Positions 1-6,056 of a stretch of DNA of 11,275 nucleotides are shown here, piece after piece; the first letter of the stretch is position 1, and each line of letters begins with the position of its first letter. Position numbers and translations under genes: made by a program. Where the stretch lies: positions 1 through 11,275 of the forward strand of contig CALCJG010000193.1 of NCBI GenBank assembly GCA_937967705.1. The letters are read 5' to 3'. The notes beneath the pieces were generated by a model. The model saw only the letters and a program-made list of their open reading frames with translations. It searched no databases and was not told the origin of the DNA. Source of the stretch: an uncultured Spirochaetia bacterium (GTDB lineage: Bacteria > Spirochaetota > UBA4802 > JAGODF01).

Positions 1-878
1 ACGACGCGGTCATCGTAGCCACGGGCGCCCATCTTTCCAAGCGCATCGGCTATCCCGGCGGCGAGAGAATACTCTCGGGACTCAAATTCCTCGTGGACAT
101 CAACAACGGAAATCCCATGGACCTCTCAGGAAAGGAGGTTGTGGTGATAGGCGCCGGCAACGTTGGTATGGACATAGCCTGCGAATCCTGGCGGTTAGGC
201 GCCAAGAAAGTGACTGCCATCGACGTTCAGAAACCCCTGGCCTTCGGCAAGGAACTGGAGATGGCCCGGCGGCTGGGAACTGAAATTCTCTGGCCCCGCA
301 TGATTGAGCGCCTGGAAGAAAGGAAGATATACTTTAAGGACGGATCGGAGATGAGCGCCGACGTGGTCTTCTTCAGCATTGGCGAACTCCCGGACACCGC
401 CTTTTTGCCGGAATCGGTGCTTCTGGACGAGAGGGGCTATATTATCACAGCCGACAACTCCTACAAGAGCAGCGATCCCAAGGTTTACGGGATAGGAGAT
501 ATCATCCGCCCCGGTCTCATTACCGACGCCATCGGCATGGGCCGTTACGCCGCCATGGAACTGCACGCCGCCCTATCCGGGCAACCCTTCATCCATCCGA
601 AAAAATACCTGGTTCCCCAGAGGCGTATCAACATCGCCTACTTCGGCGGAGAGACCCGGGAGATCGACCGCTGCATCAGCTGCGGAACCTGTGTCTTCTG
701 CGACAAGTGCATCGATGCCTGTCCACAGAAGGCACTCTCCCGGAACGGGGAGATTTTCTCCATCGATCCGGTCCTCTGCACGGCCTGTTACACCTGCGTC
801 AACATCTGCCCGCGGGGCGTCCTGCAGACGGAGGACTTCCGGGAGTTTGCTGATGACGCCATCGAGAACGAAGGCTGA
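1..878 (+). CDS. GltD-like FAD/NAD(P) oxidoreductase with C-terminal 2[4Fe-4S] ferredoxin domain (5' end missing)
   Basis: The reading frame is open from base 3 to the TGA at 876-878, so the gene starts upstream of the window; the GTG at 93 is an internal codon. The first residues seen (DAVIVATGAH) are the usual end of an FAD-domain strand. A second Rossmann motif, GAGNVG, lies at visible residues 50-55, and the FAD-closing segment YGIGDII...TDAIGMGRYAA at about 162-183. The C-terminus holds ten cysteines: a CISCGTC lead-in, then two CxxCxxCxxxCP ferredoxin motifs at about 230-240 and 259-269. This is the glutamate-synthase small-subunit superfamily fused to a ferredoxin. Such proteins pass electrons between NAD(P)H and iron-sulfur partners or redox subunits in the cytoplasm of anaerobes. 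The true partner is unknown because the upstream genes are not visible. The family call is firm; the substrate is not known. Confidence 0.85.
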   Translation, partial: DAVIVATGAHLSKRIGYPGGERILSGLKFLVDINNGNPMDLSGKEVVVIGAGNVGMDIACESWRLGAKKVTAIDVQKPLAFGKELEMARRLGTEILWPRMIERLEERKIYFKDGSEMSADVVFFSIGELPDTAFLPESVLLDERGYIITADNSYKSSDPKVYGIGDIIRPGLITDAIGMGRYAAMELHAALSGQPFIHPKKYLVPQRRINIAYFGGETREIDRCISCGTCVFCDKCIDACPQKALSRNGEIFSIDPVLCTACYTCVNICPRGVLQTEDFREFADDAIENEG

Positions 879-903
879 TTTTATCAGAAAAAGGATTGGA
901 ACC

Positions 904-947
904 TCATGGAACCGTCTCAAAAATTTTACCCTGAGACGGTTCCATGA
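904..947. repeat. Perfect 16-bp palindrome (REP-like hairpin)
   Basis: Bases 904-919 pair perfectly with 932-947 (arm TCATGGAACCGTCTCA), with a 12-nt loop of AAAATTTTACCC. Neither side has an immediate T-run, so it is not a textbook intrinsic terminator, although it lies 25 bases after the stop of the upstream oxidoreductase gene and could still end or stabilise that transcript. It also overlaps the last codons of the minus-strand transposase-like ORF. A long GC-containing palindrome beside a RAYT-type gene is the arrangement of REP/BIME elements; that reading is inference from one copy. Confidence 0.7.
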
Positions 948-1318
948 AACCACTCTGATCTGACAGAGTCTTCCAGATCGCTCTCTTCGCTCATGGGAAT
1001 TACAAAAGGATTATTTCGGTTGTAAGGGGTCAATCTTGTGCTAATCCTTTTTTGCCGTTCTGAGACCCGGGATTTGATTAATCCCATGATCCTGTTTATT
1101 ACGCCCTCCCCCGCTTTAGTTTTTATTACCAGAACAAGCCGATTCTTTATTACCTCTGAATAGATTATTCGGAAATTATACCTCCTCTTAGACACTGTAA
1201 GGGCATCATGAATGATTTTTGGAATAAATTTTCCATCCCTTACGCCCTCCACTTTCAGGCATAACTGATAACAATGACACGTTGATCCAGCCGGATAGCA
1301 CCGCTTCTTTTTTGACAC
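926..1318 (-). CDS. Shortened RAYT/Y1 (IS200-like) transposase homologue lacking the HUH motif
   Basis: The product is about 130 residues. I chose the GTG at 1318 because a strong SD (AGGGAGG) ends five bases before it; an ATG at 1342 would add eight residues but has no clear SD. The order of blocks follows REP-associated tyrosine transposases: a Y/C-rich beta strand (CHCYQLCLKVEG, 14-25), then RRYNFRI (45-51), then the position of the NHxHLLI motif, then a helix like xxRIMxxIKS (75-83). The HUH position reads NRLVLVI (59-65), so both metal-binding histidines are gone. The segment that normally holds a YN motif reads RQKR. The conserved C-terminal part (W-containing block, YIHLNP) is missing and the ORF ends inside the palindrome at 904-947. 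Four cysteines cluster at 7, 14, 16 and 20. It is either a decayed transposase or a domesticated, non-catalytic derivative. The homology is by eye. Confidence 0.5.
   Translation of the reverse strand: MSKKKRCYPAGSTCHCYQLCLKVEGVRDGKFIPKIIHDALTVSKRRYNFRIIYSEVIKNRLVLVIKTKAGEGVINRIMGLIKSRVSERQKRISTRLTPYNRNNPFVIPMSEESDLEDSVRSEWFHGTVSG
952..979. repeat. Two overlapping short inverted repeats
   Basis: Bases 952-957 (ACTCTG) pair with 964-969, and alternatively 957-962 (GATCTG) pair with 974-979. They sit just outside the 16-bp palindrome, inside the 3' end of the transposase-like ORF. The two foldings exclude each other. They may be part of the same palindromic element or chance. Confidence 0.35.
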
Positions 1319-1370
1319 ATCCACCTCCCTAATACCCGTCATTAATTATTAATACGTTCAATGGGAAGAA

Positions 1371-1399
1371 ATTATAAAAAACATTCACTTTTCACTCCA
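1371..1399 (-). promoter_or_regulatory. Weak promoter candidate for the transposase-like ORF
   Basis: Read on the minus strand, a perfect TATAAT lies at 1376-1371, about 53 bases before the GTG start. The hexamer 17 bases upstream (TGGAGT, 1399-1394) matches the -35 consensus poorly. Included only because of the good -10 position. Confidence 0.25.
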
Positions 1400-1404
1400 G
1401 AGGC

Positions 1405-1433
1405 TTGACGTTTATATGATTATTCTGTATATT
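1405..1433 (+). promoter_or_regulatory. Sigma70-type promoter for the AbrB-ArsM-sigma cassette
   Basis: TTGACG (1405-1410) is followed after exactly 17 bases by TATATT (1428-1433); each hexamer differs from consensus at one position. Predicted transcription starts around 1440, leaving a leader of about 50 bases before the ATG at 1489. This is the best promoter in the window. Its -10 element overlaps a set of phased TTCTG repeats. Confidence 0.6.
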
Positions 1434-1445
1434 CTGTTTGTTCTG
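1423..1445 (+). repeat. Three TTCTG repeats at 9-bp spacing over the -10 and start site
   Basis: TTCTG occurs at 1423-1427, 1432-1436 and 1441-1445, an exact 9-base period, and a weaker TTCTT follows at 1450. The array straddles the predicted -10 box and transcription start, where a repressor would bind. AbrB/SpoVT proteins bind AT-rich DNA as dimers or tetramers, so the first gene's product is a candidate ligand. This is inference. Confidence 0.4.
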
Positions 1446-1488
1446 ATTTTCTTGAATTATCAGTCATTTTAGATTATTGGGGTCCTTT

Positions 1489-1773
1489 ATGAACCAAAAA
1501 ATTGCACCAGGGTGCTGTGACAAAAGTTCCAGCGAGGAATTAAAATCAGGCTGCTGCCGCATTGAATCCCTCATCACAATTGATGAAAGGGGACAAATGG
1601 TTCTACCAAAAGAATTACGCGACCGGGCCGGGCTAAAGGCAGGAGACAAGCTTGCCTTGATCAGCTGGGACAAGGGGGGAGACATCTGCTGTTTCACCCT
1701 CATCAAATCAGATCTGCTCGGAGGAATGATTCAGGAATTTCTTGGCCCCCTGATGGGATCATTATCAAAATAG
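1489..1773 (+). CDS. AbrB/SpoVT-domain protein with paired cysteines (HgcAB-associated/HgcC-like family)
   Basis: This 94-residue protein starts at the ATG at 1489 behind GGGG a few bases upstream; an in-frame TTG at 1477 would add four residues. The swapped-hairpin AbrB/MazE/SpoVT core runs from about 26 to 62: ITIDERGQMVLPKELRDRAG, then LKAGDKLALISW. Three CC pairs stand out, at 9-10, 22-23 and 67-68, with a hydrophobic C-terminal helix after them (GGMIQEFLGPLM). The sequence resembles a small family that databases often name HgcAB-associated, because relatives occur beside the mercury-methylation genes; no hgcA or hgcB is visible here. The stop is 16 bases before the arsM ATG, so the two are almost certainly one transcript. 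A role as a thiol-based metalloid-sensing regulator is inferred from the cysteines and the neighbour. The AbrB fold is secure; the ligand is not known. Confidence 0.75.
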   Translation: MNQKIAPGCCDKSSSEELKSGCCRIESLITIDERGQMVLPKELRDRAGLKAGDKLALISWDKGGDICCFTLIKSDLLGGMIQEFLGPLMGSLSK

Positions 1774-1789
1774 GCGTGGAGTGAATCCA

Positions 1790-2716
1790 ATGCAAAAAGA
1801 TGAAATATTATCTCAAGTTCGCAAAGCTTACGGAAACATTGCCAGGGGTGACAAGAAGGAGCACAAAGCCTCCCCCCTTTTATCTTCAGCAAGCAGGAGT
1901 ATTACTAAATCCCTTAACCGTATTTCCAAAACACGGGCAGCATTATCTTCCTCCTGCTGCAGCTCATCCGCCTGCGGCTGCGGTATCGGGAGGGAAGTAA
2001 GCCGAAATATAGGATATTCCGCGGAGGAACTGAATTCCATACCGCAGGATGCCGATTTGGGTCTGGGCTGCGGAAATCCCACTGCCCTGGCGTCCCTCAA
2101 GGAAGGGGAATGGGTTCTAGATCTCGGGTCTGGTGCAGGAATCGATTGTTTCCTGGCTGCAAACCGTGTCGGTCCATCAGGAAGAGTCATCGGCGTAGAT
2201 ATGACACCGGAGATGATTGAAAGGGCGAGACAGAATGCCCGGAAACAGGACTATCGCAACGTTGAATTCCGCCTGGGTGAAATTGAAAACCTTCCATTAG
2301 CCGACAGTTGCATAGACGTCGCCATCTCCAACTGCGTCATCAACCTCACGCCTGACAAGGGACGGGCCTTTCATGAAATATTTCGCGTGCTTAAACCGGG
2401 CGGCCGAATGATCATATCAGATATAGTTTTAACCCAATCACTTCCAGAGGTATTCATGGAATCCATTGAAGCCTATGTGGGGTGTGTGTCCGGTGCCCTG
2501 CCTAGGGAAACCTATATCGAAACAATACGCTCCAGCGGATTTTCAGATATCACCCTTCTCAGCGAAACGGGTTTCCCTATAGACCTCTGGGCCGAGGATC
2601 CCATTGCCCAGGTCCTGGAGAGGGAAGCCCTCCTGACCAGGGAAGAACTGCTAAAAGCCGCGGAATCCATTGTTAGCCTTAAAATTTCTGCATTGAAGGT
2701 CCTCGAAAGAGAGTAA
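1790..2716 (+). CDS. arsM: Arsenite S-adenosylmethionine methyltransferase
   Basis: This 308-residue cytosolic enzyme transfers methyl groups from SAM to As(III), giving methylated and volatile arsenicals. The start is the ATG at 1790, with GGAG eight bases upstream; a GTG at 1781 would add three residues. The SAM site DLGSGAGIDC is at 111-120, the acidic loop GVDMTPEMI at 135-143 and the motif-IV-like SNCVINL at 180-186. Cysteines at 182 and 232 (in YVGCVSGAL) fit the two conserved As(III)-binding cysteines of ArsM proteins. An N-terminal CC...CGCG cluster at 56-64 supplies the extra cysteines seen in bacterial and archaeal members. The EELNSIPQDADLGLGCGNP stretch (79-97) is typical of the family. 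It lies between the AbrB-like gene and a sigma factor gene five bases downstream. No ArsR, ArsB or ArsC gene is visible. Confidence in function is high. Confidence 0.93.
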   Translation: MQKDEILSQVRKAYGNIARGDKKEHKASPLLSSASRSITKSLNRISKTRAALSSSCCSSSACGCGIGREVSRNIGYSAEELNSIPQDADLGLGCGNPTALASLKEGEWVLDLGSGAGIDCFLAANRVGPSGRVIGVDMTPEMIERARQNARKQDYRNVEFRLGEIENLPLADSCIDVAISNCVINLTPDKGRAFHEIFRVLKPGGRMIISDIVLTQSLPEVFMESIEAYVGCVSGALPRETYIETIRSSGFSDITLLSETGFPIDLWAEDPIAQVLEREALLTREELLKAAESIVSLKISALKVLERE

Positions 2717-2721
2717 TATAT

Positions 2722-3327
2722 ATGGAATACAGCGAGAATTTCGAGGACATATACCAGACTTATCAGCCGGGGATATATCGCTATCTTTCAAGATTAGCCG
2801 GTACGGAGGATGCAAAAGATCTGACACAGGAGGTATTCATTAAAATACACCGCGGTTTCAAGGACTTTCGGGGAGATTCCCGTCTTTCAACCTGGATCTA
2901 TCGAATTGCCGGGAATGTCCTAAAGGATTGGTGGAAAAGACCCCAGTATAAAAGGGAATGTAGCGCTGATATCGGGCAAAAGGACTGTTTCATTACGGGC
3001 AGGGAGGATGAACATCCCCTGACCGGACATAAACCTTTTGCCCCTGATGAACTGATAATTCGGCAGGAGATGAATCAGTGCTACAGGAACTACATTACCC
3101 GCCTACCGGAAGATCTAAGAAAGGTTTATATTTTAAGCGACCTGGAGGGCCAGTCGGCAAGGGACGTATCGGCAGCATTGCAAATAACCGTGGAGAATGT
3201 TAAAATACGGCTTCATCGTGCGAGAACGAGACTTTATAATGACCTCCGGAAGGGATGCATAGTCGGACACGATCATCGGGGTGATATCATCTGTGAAGAG
3301 AGATGCCCCGGCGTAAAGAACGTTTAA
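2722..3327 (+). CDS. ECF-type RNA polymerase sigma factor with Cys/His-rich C-terminal tail
   Basis: The product has 201 residues. Region sigma2 covers about 8-74 (DLTQEVFIKIHRGFKDFRG...STWIYRIAGNVLKDWW) and sigma4 about 120-175 (LPEDLRKVYILSDLEGQSARDVSAAL, then VKIRLHRARTRL), with no sigma3. This is the group-4 (ECF) layout for redirecting RNA polymerase. After sigma4 comes a short tail with C179, H183, H185, C191 and C195, able in principle to bind a metal or metalloid; the linker also has C80 and C89. The ATG is five bases after the arsM stop with only a weak SD, so translation is probably coupled to arsM. No anti-sigma gene follows; the next gene is on the opposite strand. Some ECF groups carry Cys-containing tails of this kind that stand in for a separate anti-sigma. 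Direct sensing of arsenic or redox state is inference. Confidence 0.88.
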   Translation: MEYSENFEDIYQTYQPGIYRYLSRLAGTEDAKDLTQEVFIKIHRGFKDFRGDSRLSTWIYRIAGNVLKDWWKRPQYKRECSADIGQKDCFITGREDEHPLTGHKPFAPDELIIRQEMNQCYRNYITRLPEDLRKVYILSDLEGQSARDVSAALQITVENVKIRLHRARTRLYNDLRKGCIVGHDHRGDIICEERCPGVKNV

Positions 3328-3354
3328 ACCCGATCCATCGTTCGTACAAAGCCA

Positions 3355-3846
3355 TCAATACAGGCTGTTTAGGATCAGCTTTTTTGTGTTATACACAAAC
3401 CTTGAAGGACGATGAGGGGCATAGGACTTATCGAAGGAAACGCTTAGTATTTCTCTTTTTCGATCAAACTGGATATCCCTAATGGTGTCACAGTTTCCAA
3501 AGGCCTCGGTGAGGTTCGGCTTATTGCCCCTCATGTCGAGAACCCTGTACAGGGCCGGGCAGGAATCCCCGGGATGGAGGGTCACAATAAAAATATCGGA
3601 AGGCAGGGGATGTCTCTGAGTCAGGAATTCCGAGGGCTTACCGTAATACATTTCCCGGAGAATAATCCTGCCGGCTACCATTATCATGCATTCCGATGTA
3701 TTGCAGCCTACGTTGATTTTCCGCCCGTCTTTTAAAGCAAAAACAACACTATTCACCGGCTCTTTCAAACTCTTTATACAAGAGAGGGAAAGAACTGGTA
3801 TAAGAAAGAACACCAACCAATGTCTCATCCGCTCCCCTTTTCTCAC
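3355..3846 (-). CDS. Small predicted lipoprotein, unknown function
   Basis: The product has 163 residues and I do not recognise the family. The N-terminus has a basic start (MRKGER MRHW), a hydrophobic stretch (11-21) and a lipobox-like LSLSC ending at C23. The -3 residue is Ser, so the lipobox is looser than the enterobacterial one, which spirochaetes tolerate. The mature part is short and soluble-looking, with further cysteines near GCNTSEC, DSCPAL and GNCDT that could form disulfides in the periplasm. The GTG start at 3846 overlaps the acyltransferase stop (GTGA), and GGGAG lies seven bases upstream. An internal ATG at 3828, behind GGGGAG, would give a shorter signal peptide starting MRHW and is a real alternative. 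It is probably the second gene of an acyltransferase-lipoprotein operon. Confidence 0.65.
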   Translation of the reverse strand: MRKGERMRHWLVFFLIPVLSLSCIKSLKEPVNSVVFALKDGRKINVGCNTSECMIMVAGRIILREMYYGKPSEFLTQRHPLPSDIFIVTLHPGDSCPALYRVLDMRGNKPNLTEAFGNCDTIRDIQFDRKREILSVSFDKSYAPHRPSRFVYNTKKLILNSLY

Positions 3847-4778
3847 ACCTGCTCTCCCTGAGATAGGGCCGTCAGCTTCCGGTCCTTCTCAAGCCAGAGT
3901 TTGTTGAGCCATTCCTGGAAGGTATCCTTGAAGGCCTGGTCTTCCACATAGTCCCCCAGCATATCCTCTGTAATCTGCAGCTCTTCCACAAAAACCTTTA
4001 CACGCGACACCTTCCCGCAGAGGAAGTCCCAGAAACTGCTGATGCCGTCGGCGTAATGTATTGTCACATTCAATATGGTCTTCATCCTCTCCCCTCCCAG
4101 AGCGGAGAGGACAAAGGAAATACCCCCGGCCTTGGGCTTTAGGAGGTTTATGAAGGGCGATCCCTGCCGGTCGTGCTTATCCTTGGTAAACCGGGTCCCC
4201 TCAACAAAATTCATGACTGAAACGGGAATATCACGGAATTTTTCGCAGGCCTTCCGCGTGATCTCGATATCCTTTCCTCTCAGGTGAGGAAATTTTTTAA
4301 GGAAGCCTTCGCTATACCGTTTCATGAAGGGGAAATCGAGGCCCCACCAGGCGATCCCCATGAAGGGGACCCAGATCAATTCCTTTTTCAGGAAGAATTT
4401 CAGGAAAGGAATCCGTCGATTAAAAACCTTCTGAAGAACAAGGATGTCCGCCCATGAGCGGTGATTGGATATTACGAGATACCACTCATCAATTCTCAAT
4501 CCCTCAACACCGGTTACCTCGAGCTTGATATTCCGGGTGGTTATCAAATTGATATTGTTGATGGAGATCCATATCGATCCCAGTTCATTGAGAATATAAT
4601 TACATCCCTTTCTCCATAGTTTCAGGGGAAGAAGCTTGAGCAGAGACATGATGAAAAAGAGGGGAAACATGACCAGGGTATTCAGAAAATAGAGAGAGAT
4701 CGATATAACACCGATCACGGGATACAACACGGCCCTAAAGCCTCCGGTTTGATGATTTTTGAGAGATCTGTCTTGCAT
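3843..4778 (-). CDS. YihG-like 1-acylglycerol-phosphate acyltransferase (PlsC/LPLAT family)
   Basis: This 311-residue membrane protein closely follows E. coli YihG in length and block order. It has an N-terminal hydrophobic hairpin (about 16-50). The catalytic HX4D block NHRSWADI follows at about 104-111. Next come the substrate-pocket segments KKELIWVPFMGIAWW and FPFMKRYS, then the FVEGTRF motif, which binds the glycerol phosphate. The QEWLNKLWLEKDRKLTAL tail is also YihG-like. The family acylates lysophosphatidic acid or related lysophospholipids at the inner face of the cytoplasmic membrane; YihG has been linked to fine-tuning phospholipid acyl composition. The ATG at 4778 has only a weak SD. 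Its stop overlaps the lipoprotein start by four bases. The enzyme class is firm; the exact acceptor lipid is not determined. Confidence 0.88.
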   Translation of the reverse strand: MQDRSLKNHQTGGFRAVLYPVIGVISISLYFLNTLVMFPLFFIMSLLKLLPLKLWRKGCNYILNELGSIWISINNINLITTRNIKLEVTGVEGLRIDEWYLVISNHRSWADILVLQKVFNRRIPFLKFFLKKELIWVPFMGIAWWGLDFPFMKRYSEGFLKKFPHLRGKDIEITRKACEKFRDIPVSVMNFVEGTRFTKDKHDRQGSPFINLLKPKAGGISFVLSALGGERMKTILNVTIHYADGISSFWDFLCGKVSRVKVFVEELQITEDMLGDYVEDQAFKDTFQEWLNKLWLEKDRKLTALSQGEQV

Positions 4779-4842
4779 AGAATAATACCTGTCCCGTTTA
4801 TTTCAACCCCAAGCGGTGTTTTATCTGGAATGTTTTCTTTTC

Positions 4843-4848
4843 TATAAT
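4843..4848 (+). promoter_or_regulatory. Possible -10 element in the divergent 4779-4997 region
   Basis: A perfect TATAAT lies in the 219-base region between the divergent acyltransferase and SUMF1-like genes, about 150 bases before the latter. The hexamer 17 bases upstream (TTTATC) is a poor -35. The rest of this region is AT-rich, with no small ORF or clear hairpin that I could identify. Confidence 0.22.
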
Positions 4849-4997
4849 CAATCAAGGAATACTATAGAACATCCCCCGCCATATTTTTAATCAACAAAAA
4901 AACCGCTCTTCCTTTATTATGTGAAAAAATACCGGTAATTTGAGTAGTATTAATTCAGGTCATCTTAACAACTTCAGGCTTAAGGAGTGATTTCATC

Positions 4998-5786
4998 ATG
5001 AAAATACACATATCAATCCTGCTATTTCTTATGCTTCTACAGTTTCTTCTTACGTCATATCTTACGCCGTCATCGAGCAAAGAAATGCCGAAAACCCGTA
5101 CGGTAGGCGATGTAAACTTTGTATTCATTAAAACTGGCGAATTCCTGATGGGTCAACCCAATCCCTCCCTTGTCTTTCAGGGCAGCTCAAAGGATGAGCA
5201 GCCGGTACACCGGGTCAGGATAAGCAGTTTCTGGATGGGCATGTATGAAGTGACCCAAAAGCAATACCAGAACATTATGGGAGAAAATCCCAGCAGCATC
5301 AAGGGGGATAAATATCCTGTGGAATCCGTACATTGGCACAAGGCTAAAGAATTCTGCCAAAAATTCAGCGCTAAGTATAAGGTCAAAGCCAGGCTTCCCT
5401 ATGAGGCCGAATGGGAGTATGCATGCAGAGCTGGAACAAGTACACGCTATTTTTGGGGGGATAAAGTTGATGGGAGATACTGCTGGCATGCGGGAAACGC
5501 AGGAATGAAAACCCATCCCGTCGGTCAAAAGCTCCCCAATCCCTGGGGGCTCTACGATATGGCCGGCAATGTATGGGAATGGTGTGAGGACTGGTATGAC
5601 GAAAACTATTACAAATCGAGTCCCCTTGAAAATCCTAAAGGCCCTGCAACCGGCAAGGTCCATGTCATGCGGGGAGGCTGGGGAGATGGACTCGAAAACG
5701 GCCTGCGCAGCAGCGTGCGTTGCTGGAGTTTCACGGACTACGGATTTGACGGTTACATCGGATTTCGAATCGTCCTGGAACCCTGA
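4998..5786 (+). CDS. Exported SUMF1/formylglycine-generating-enzyme-like domain protein
   Basis: The product has 262 residues. A good SD (AAGGAGTGA) ends seven bases before the ATG. Residues 1-27 form a signal peptide or anchor (MKIHISILLFLMLLQFLLTS core). From about 36 to the end there is one FGE-sulfatase (SUMF1) domain: FVFIKTGEFLMGQ, EQPVHRVRISSFWMGMYEVTQKQY, PVESVHWHKAKEFC, ARLPYEAEWEYACRAG, NPWGLYDMAGNVWEWCEDWY, RGGWGD, GFRIV. True formylglycine-generating enzymes carry two copper-binding cysteines shortly after RGGS. Here that stretch reads RGGWGDGLENGLRSSVRC and has a cysteine only at 242, out of register. Sulfatase maturation is therefore unlikely. Many bacterial members of this fold do other jobs or simply bind ligands. 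No sulfatase gene is nearby. The domain call is strong; the function is unknown. Confidence 0.88.
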   Translation: MKIHISILLFLMLLQFLLTSYLTPSSSKEMPKTRTVGDVNFVFIKTGEFLMGQPNPSLVFQGSSKDEQPVHRVRISSFWMGMYEVTQKQYQNIMGENPSSIKGDKYPVESVHWHKAKEFCQKFSAKYKVKARLPYEAEWEYACRAGTSTRYFWGDKVDGRYCWHAGNAGMKTHPVGQKLPNPWGLYDMAGNVWEWCEDWYDENYYKSSPLENPKGPATGKVHVMRGGWGDGLENGLRSSVRCWSFTDYGFDGYIGFRIVLEP

Positions 5787-5830
5787 GCAGATCTGGTAAT
5801 TTTTACATTCTGCCGTATCCTTTTCTTACT

Positions 5831-5861
5831 CCTCCTCGTCTATATATACAAAAAGAGGAGG
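5831..5861 (+). promoter_or_regulatory. Possible SD-sequestering hairpin
   Basis: CCTCCTC (5831-5837) is exactly complementary to GAGGAGG (5855-5861), the SD of the small Cys-rich gene starting at 5871, with a 17-base AT-rich loop between. In RNA this would hide the ribosome site. Whether it forms depends on transcription starting upstream of 5831, for example by read-through from the SUMF1-like gene. Confidence 0.35.
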
Positions 5862-5870
5862 TGATGTTTT

Positions 5871-6056
5871 ATGAAAGACAATGAAAAGGATAAGACCAGG
5901 AAAATATCCTCGGGACCTTGCGGATTTTCCTTCAAGGAGTGGGAAGGCTTATGCAAAGGGGCATGTAGTCTTCTAAACGAAAAGAAAGACCTTAAAACCT
6001 TCTGTCAACAGATGTATTTCAACCTGCAACCTCGTCCGAGGAGGAATGACAAATGA
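5871..6056 (+). CDS. Small Cys-containing protein, unknown
   Basis: The product is 61 residues, charged and without a signal peptide or membrane segment. The very strong SD (GAGGAGGTG) and the overlap of its TGA with the next ATG (ATGA at 6053-6056) argue that it is a real gene. Four cysteines are spaced C17-x10-C28-x3-C32-x12-C45, in the run GPCGFSFKEWEGLCKGACSL and then TFCQQM, which could bind a metal or an iron-sulfur cluster. I recognise no family. Coupling to the downstream membrane methyltransferase-like gene suggests a linked function, possibly an accessory or regulatory subunit. Confidence 0.65.
   Translation: MKDNEKDKTRKISSGPCGFSFKEWEGLCKGACSLLNEKKDLKTFCQQMYFNLQPRPRRNDK

Noticed and set aside
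195..566. Minus-strand ORF inside the oxidoreductase gene
   Set aside because: The plus-strand frame has clear FAD/NAD and ferredoxin motifs; the antisense translation has no recognisable domain and no SD.
904..947. Intrinsic terminator for the oxidoreductase gene
   Set aside because: The stem is strong but no T-run follows on either strand; it was kept as a palindrome of uncertain role instead.
3328..3354. Bidirectional terminator between the sigma factor and lipoprotein genes
   Set aside because: No inverted repeat with a T-tract could be found in these 27 bases.
5787..5815. Terminator after the SUMF1-like gene (GCAGA...TCTGC with a T-run in the loop)
   Set aside because: There are only five pairs, a long AT-rich loop and no T-run after the second arm.
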